Shown in pieces: positions 60,884 through 64,000 of a stretch of 64,000 nucleotides of DNA. Numbering within the stretch: the stretch's first letter is position 1; every line of letters begins with the position of its first letter. Below the pieces are notes generated by a model. That model ran no database searches. It was given only the letters and a program-made list of their open reading frames with translations, and was not told where the DNA came from. The translations under genes were made by a program, and so were the position numbers. Source of the stretch: Jacaranda mimosifolia (lineage: Eukaryota > Streptophyta > Magnoliopsida > Lamiales > Bignoniaceae); assembly GCA_018894105.1 (NCBI GenBank), contig CM032121.1, positions 23,591,730 through 23,655,729 on the forward strand, given 5' to 3'.

Positions 60884-63123
60884 TGTTGGATAGTGCCCTG
60901 CAAGCCAATAAGATTGACATGTAAACTATTTCACTTGTGATACAATCTTGATTGAATGATATTCTTTATAAATGCCCATCTTCATCTTATGCTAATTTTT
61001 CTTCAATAGTATTTGGTTGAAGCCCTTAGATCACACTAGACTACGGGACTTGGTCAGTACACCCTTGGTGATGATCATGGAATAAGTCTTACACGATTGT
61101 GATCTTAAACATCCCAAGTCATATAATCTTAAGAGATAGGGCATTTAACATTCGGATAGACTTGCACTGATTATGCATAATCCAAGGGTTGGATGTTACC
61201 TCATTCCATGAGTAAACTATAGGAGATATGGATGCATGTTAGTGGGTACTTGTTAGAGAACAAGGCACTGGAGACCTGCTTGAAGAATCCACTAGGTAGT
61301 CGTAGTGGCAAGTTCTCCAACTTACGCTAGTACATATAATTAGTCCTTTGACCTGAAGATCCATTGTAACCTTATGTTTTGGTCTTCATATTTTGACTTA
61401 TCCTTGGTCACCTAGTAGGTCATTCGGGTTGTGCTTAGGTATGAGCTACTTAGATATGAATGTTTACGAGATCTAAGATAGGATCCGGCTCTTTGTCTTT
61501 ATGAAAGGTGAGTGTATCTCCTATGCGTTCTATAATGATTAATTCCAGGGAGTCCTTAGCCAAGGTAGTGTGACAATTTGGAAAAGGGTTTTCCAAAGAT
61601 GAGGTCACAAACAGGAATCGAACATTAAGAATAGATGCATAGAATCAAGGCTATTAGGGAGCTGACAAATATCTTACCTCAAGCCTCTTTTATGAAGATA
61701 GGAGACGAAAGGACCGTATTTGCATGGTATATGTAGAGCTAGAATGGTTCACCAAAAGCATTCATTCGGCCAATTGTAGGGATCCATGGGCCTGAGGTTG
61801 GACATCGACCATGGAGATTGAGTACTTTTCAATTAATAGAGATTAATTGAATTGAGTCAGTTAGTTTAAAGGAATTTGAACTAATGTGAATATATGATAT
61901 TCTAAAGTCACAAAGGTTATGAGCCCATGTCCAATGAGTGGTAAAATCTAATGGGTCACACACAAAAGCCCATTGGAAATCCTATATGATGATGGGAATT
62001 TTCTAAGTGTTAGAACAATTCCTAGATGACTGAAAATTGAGGGATTCGACTGATGCAATTTTTAGTTATTTAATTTGGGCTTGATCAATTTAATTGTTAA
62101 ATTGATCTAATTAATTTAAGGTGTTAAATTAAGACCAATTAAATTAAGTGTTAATTTAATTTAGTGCCACATGACTATCAATTGGTTAGGATAACTTAAA
62201 GAGTTAAGTAAACTAAAACTAGTTTAAAGAGTTAAGTTAGTTGATTTAATTGCTAAGTCAAAATTTAATTAAATTAAAGTGAAGAAATGATTTTGGAGGG
62301 AGAATTCAAATGAAATGTTCATTTGGTGTGGAATTAGAATTTATTTGGCAAACTTTTCATAACATGAAATGTAGATTCCAAATTAAATTAAAATTCAACA
62401 CACATTCACATGCAACTTGCAAGATGCTTGCAAGTTGGCATGCTTAGGTGGCGCTCTCCTTAAGGAAGATGTGATGCCACCTTGGCATCACACCATCTTT
62501 CCTCTATATATGGATATAGAGGGGGGGCAGCCACAAGAGATTATTTACACATTTAGTGCATTTAAAAGTTAGATCCAAAATTCCCTCCAAAATTATGATT
62601 CTTTCATAAGTTGAGGTTTTACTCTCTTCTTTACCTCCCTCAGCATTTTTGGCCTCCAACCAAGCTCTATTTCTTCTTAGTTTTTCCATCTGAATTAAGG
62701 AGGAAAGGATTGTCCAATGGTGTGTGGACTTTGGCATTAGAGGTAAGATGAATTTCAGATTGCTTGCTTTGGTGATCATCTGTTCTAGCAGTGAGTTTCT
62801 GGACTCTGTTTGAGGTCTTGCCAAAGGAGTTTAGTGCTGAATTTTTGTTGGACATTCTCCATTGAGTTGGCAAAAATTTGGTCCATATTTGGCTTGAATC
62901 TGAGGCGATTTTCCCAATCAAAAGTTGATCACACCTTGCTGTGCTTGAAGCTGTTTGCTTTCGGAAAAGGAAGCACAACTTCAAGTTTTAGTTGGATTTT
63001 GTTTTAGAGGTAACAATCTGACCTTGATCTATTATATTGGCATGATTTTGATCCTTGTGGTAGTGTAAACTAAGTTAGATTTTCGTTTTTAAATGTTGGA
63101 TTCTTAGTTTTACACCTCTTTCA
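60884..63123 (+). repeat. Solo LTR of the 2.2-kb-LTR copia family
   Basis: It starts TGTTGGATAGTGCCC and ends ACCTCTTTCA, with a perfect TSD AGAAG (60879-60883, 63124-63128). It is opposite in orientation to the full copia element next to it, so it is not that element's own LTR. It interrupts the antisense frame of the Tat-like element. Confidence 0.93.
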
Positions 63124-63227
63124 AGAAGATTCCTCAAAAGACTCACCCTACTGGTCGAGCCCCCAGATGACCTAGTCGCCTCCGAATCTGTCAACTCTTC
63201 TCTACCCTCCTCAAAAACCCTAGCCAT
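63124..63227 (-). pseudogene. Antisense frame, N-terminal part
   Basis: The minus-strand ATG at 63227 opens MARVFEEGREELTDSEATRS, an acidic, serine-rich start in keeping with the N-terminus of these frames. The frame reaches the solo LTR insertion after about 34 codons. A TATA box lies about 210 bp upstream on the same strand. Confidence 0.5.
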
Positions 63228-63437
63228 ACTATAGACAAAAAAATAGAAATGCGAATGCGTAGAAGAAAACTTAGTAGGACAAAAAAACTTACGAAGGGTT
63301 GAATAACAGAAAGTCCTAATGGATGATGGCTGGAAAATAATAACTGAAACTTTCGAAATGGATAATTTTTGAATGAAAGATTTAGAGCTCGAGCTCTCAC
63401 TAATATGGTAAAAGTGGTAAATGGGCAGCCAAACGGA

Positions 63438-63448
63438 CTATTTATAGG
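63438..63448 (-). promoter_or_regulatory. TATA box for the antisense frame
   Basis: The minus strand reads CCTATAAATAG, close to the plant TATA consensus TATAAATA. Transcription toward lower coordinates would start near 63410 and reach the ATG at 63227. It lies inside the element, on the strand opposite to the LTR promoter. Confidence 0.6.
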
Positions 63449-63654
63449 CCCACATTCAAGTATGTCAACCGGTTAAAATGATCGAGTACAGTCTACTTAC
63501 TGTGTAACCGATGGGCATCGTATGCAATTGCTTGAGATAACTACCCAATAATTGCCGCCATCAGAACCCCGATCGATATTGAAATGGTCAGGTCAAAAAA
63601 CAACTATGGTAAAATAGCTACTCCCCATTCCCACATTTTACAAGATTAATGGGA

Positions 63655-63675
63655 CTAAGGAGTGGGGGAGACTTA
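63655..63675 (+). other. Polypurine tract before the right LTR
   Basis: Purine-rich GGAGTGGGGGAGACTTA directly before the LTR start TGATATGGG. Confidence 0.8.
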
Positions 63676-64000
63676 TGATATGGGTATAATTAACAAACCC
63701 AATATAGTCGGCTCAATATTCAACATCAGGCTAGGCCCAATTCAAAACATTGGCCCAAGTATAAAGATCTAATATTGACCCAAAGCGAAGCTTATGATAG
63801 CGATAGAGAGTCGACGAAAGTCTCACATGTATACATGACTACATGCATCTCTATCGTGTCTAGTCGAGTGGGCTATAGAGCAGCGTATCTCCTGGTCGTG
63901 GCGACATTAATTGCAATGTCTGCCACTAGTCATATCCGTATTTAATACAACTAAACTATCATCATGTCTGCATCAATGACTCCGTCAGTCAATCATCTTT
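63676..64000 (+). repeat. Right (3') LTR of Tat-like element, partial
   Basis: It matches 46903 onward (TGATATGGGTATAA, AGTATAAAGATCTAATAT, AGTCTCACATGTATACATG). It continues beyond the window end. Confidence 0.85.

Larger units (their letters stand above)
46903..64000 (+). mobile_element. Tat-like LTR element without gag-pol, 3' end beyond window
   Basis: Matching LTR starts (TGATATGGGTATAA) lie at 46903 and 63676. A primer-site-like TTGGCATTGCTG follows the left LTR, and a polypurine tract, GGAGTGGGGGAGACTTA, precedes the right one, so the element reads left to right. With the nested copia element (49321-59632) and solo LTR (60884-63123) removed, about 3.5 kb of internal DNA remains. I see no gag, RT, RNase H or integrase of its own. 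The visible content is a short MVNTRHNEF frame, a repetitive leader and an antisense frame. A related solo LTR lies at 11325-11992. Confidence 0.75.

Noticed and set aside
1..64000. tRNA, rRNA or organelle DNA
   Set aside because: I looked for tRNA-like A/B boxes with acceptor stems and for rRNA or plastid gene sequence and saw none; TGGTATCA words belong to primer binding sites of LTR elements.

Overview
The window is nuclear DNA from a flowering plant, most likely a dicot; I cannot name the species. It is AT-rich, full of microsatellites and packed with decayed, nested transposable elements. I can support only one host gene: a two-exon LATERAL ORGAN BOUNDARIES (LOB) domain regulator of the LBD37/38/39 group, closest to LBD38, at 20345-21095. 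All element boundaries, target-site duplications (TSDs) and repeat matches below were read by eye.

Layout. 1-5842: the 3' part of an Athila-type Ty3/gypsy element (broken gag-protease, no reverse transcriptase or integrase, 73-bp tandem repeats, two polypurine tracts, 3' LTR), with a Mutator-like (MULE) element inserted at 2758-4535. 5843-8138: AT-rich spacer. 8139-12719: a probable non-autonomous Helitron holding a hAT-type element and a solo LTR. 12728-16053: a hAT-like element abutting a probable solo LTR. 16054-20064: spacer, then the LBD gene. 21096-27860: three MULE-like elements with GC-rich cores, one of them holding a hAT element.

27861-45526: a Tat-type Ty3/gypsy element on the minus strand, with two LTRs and a perfect 5-bp TSD. 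Its gag-pol is broken, and an extra antisense reading frame with a plant mobile domain lies between pol and the 3' LTR. Nested in it are a hAT element, a solo copia LTR and a TRIM. 45532-46902: spacer with one unidentified ORF. 46903-64000 (continues past the window): a second Tat-like element, plus strand, with no recognisable gag-pol. What remains is an antisense frame (Transposase_28-like and coiled-coil-like parts) with its own TATA box. It is split by a full-length Ty1/copia element (49321-59632) and by a solo LTR of the same copia family (60884-63123).

The genes do not form a pathway. The order of nesting gives a relative history: the copia, TRIM and hAT insertions are younger than the Tat elements that hold them. 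The most interesting content is the pair of antisense frames with their own promoter-like boxes, the Tat-like element reduced to its antisense frame, and the MULE-like elements built around GC-rich palindromic cores.
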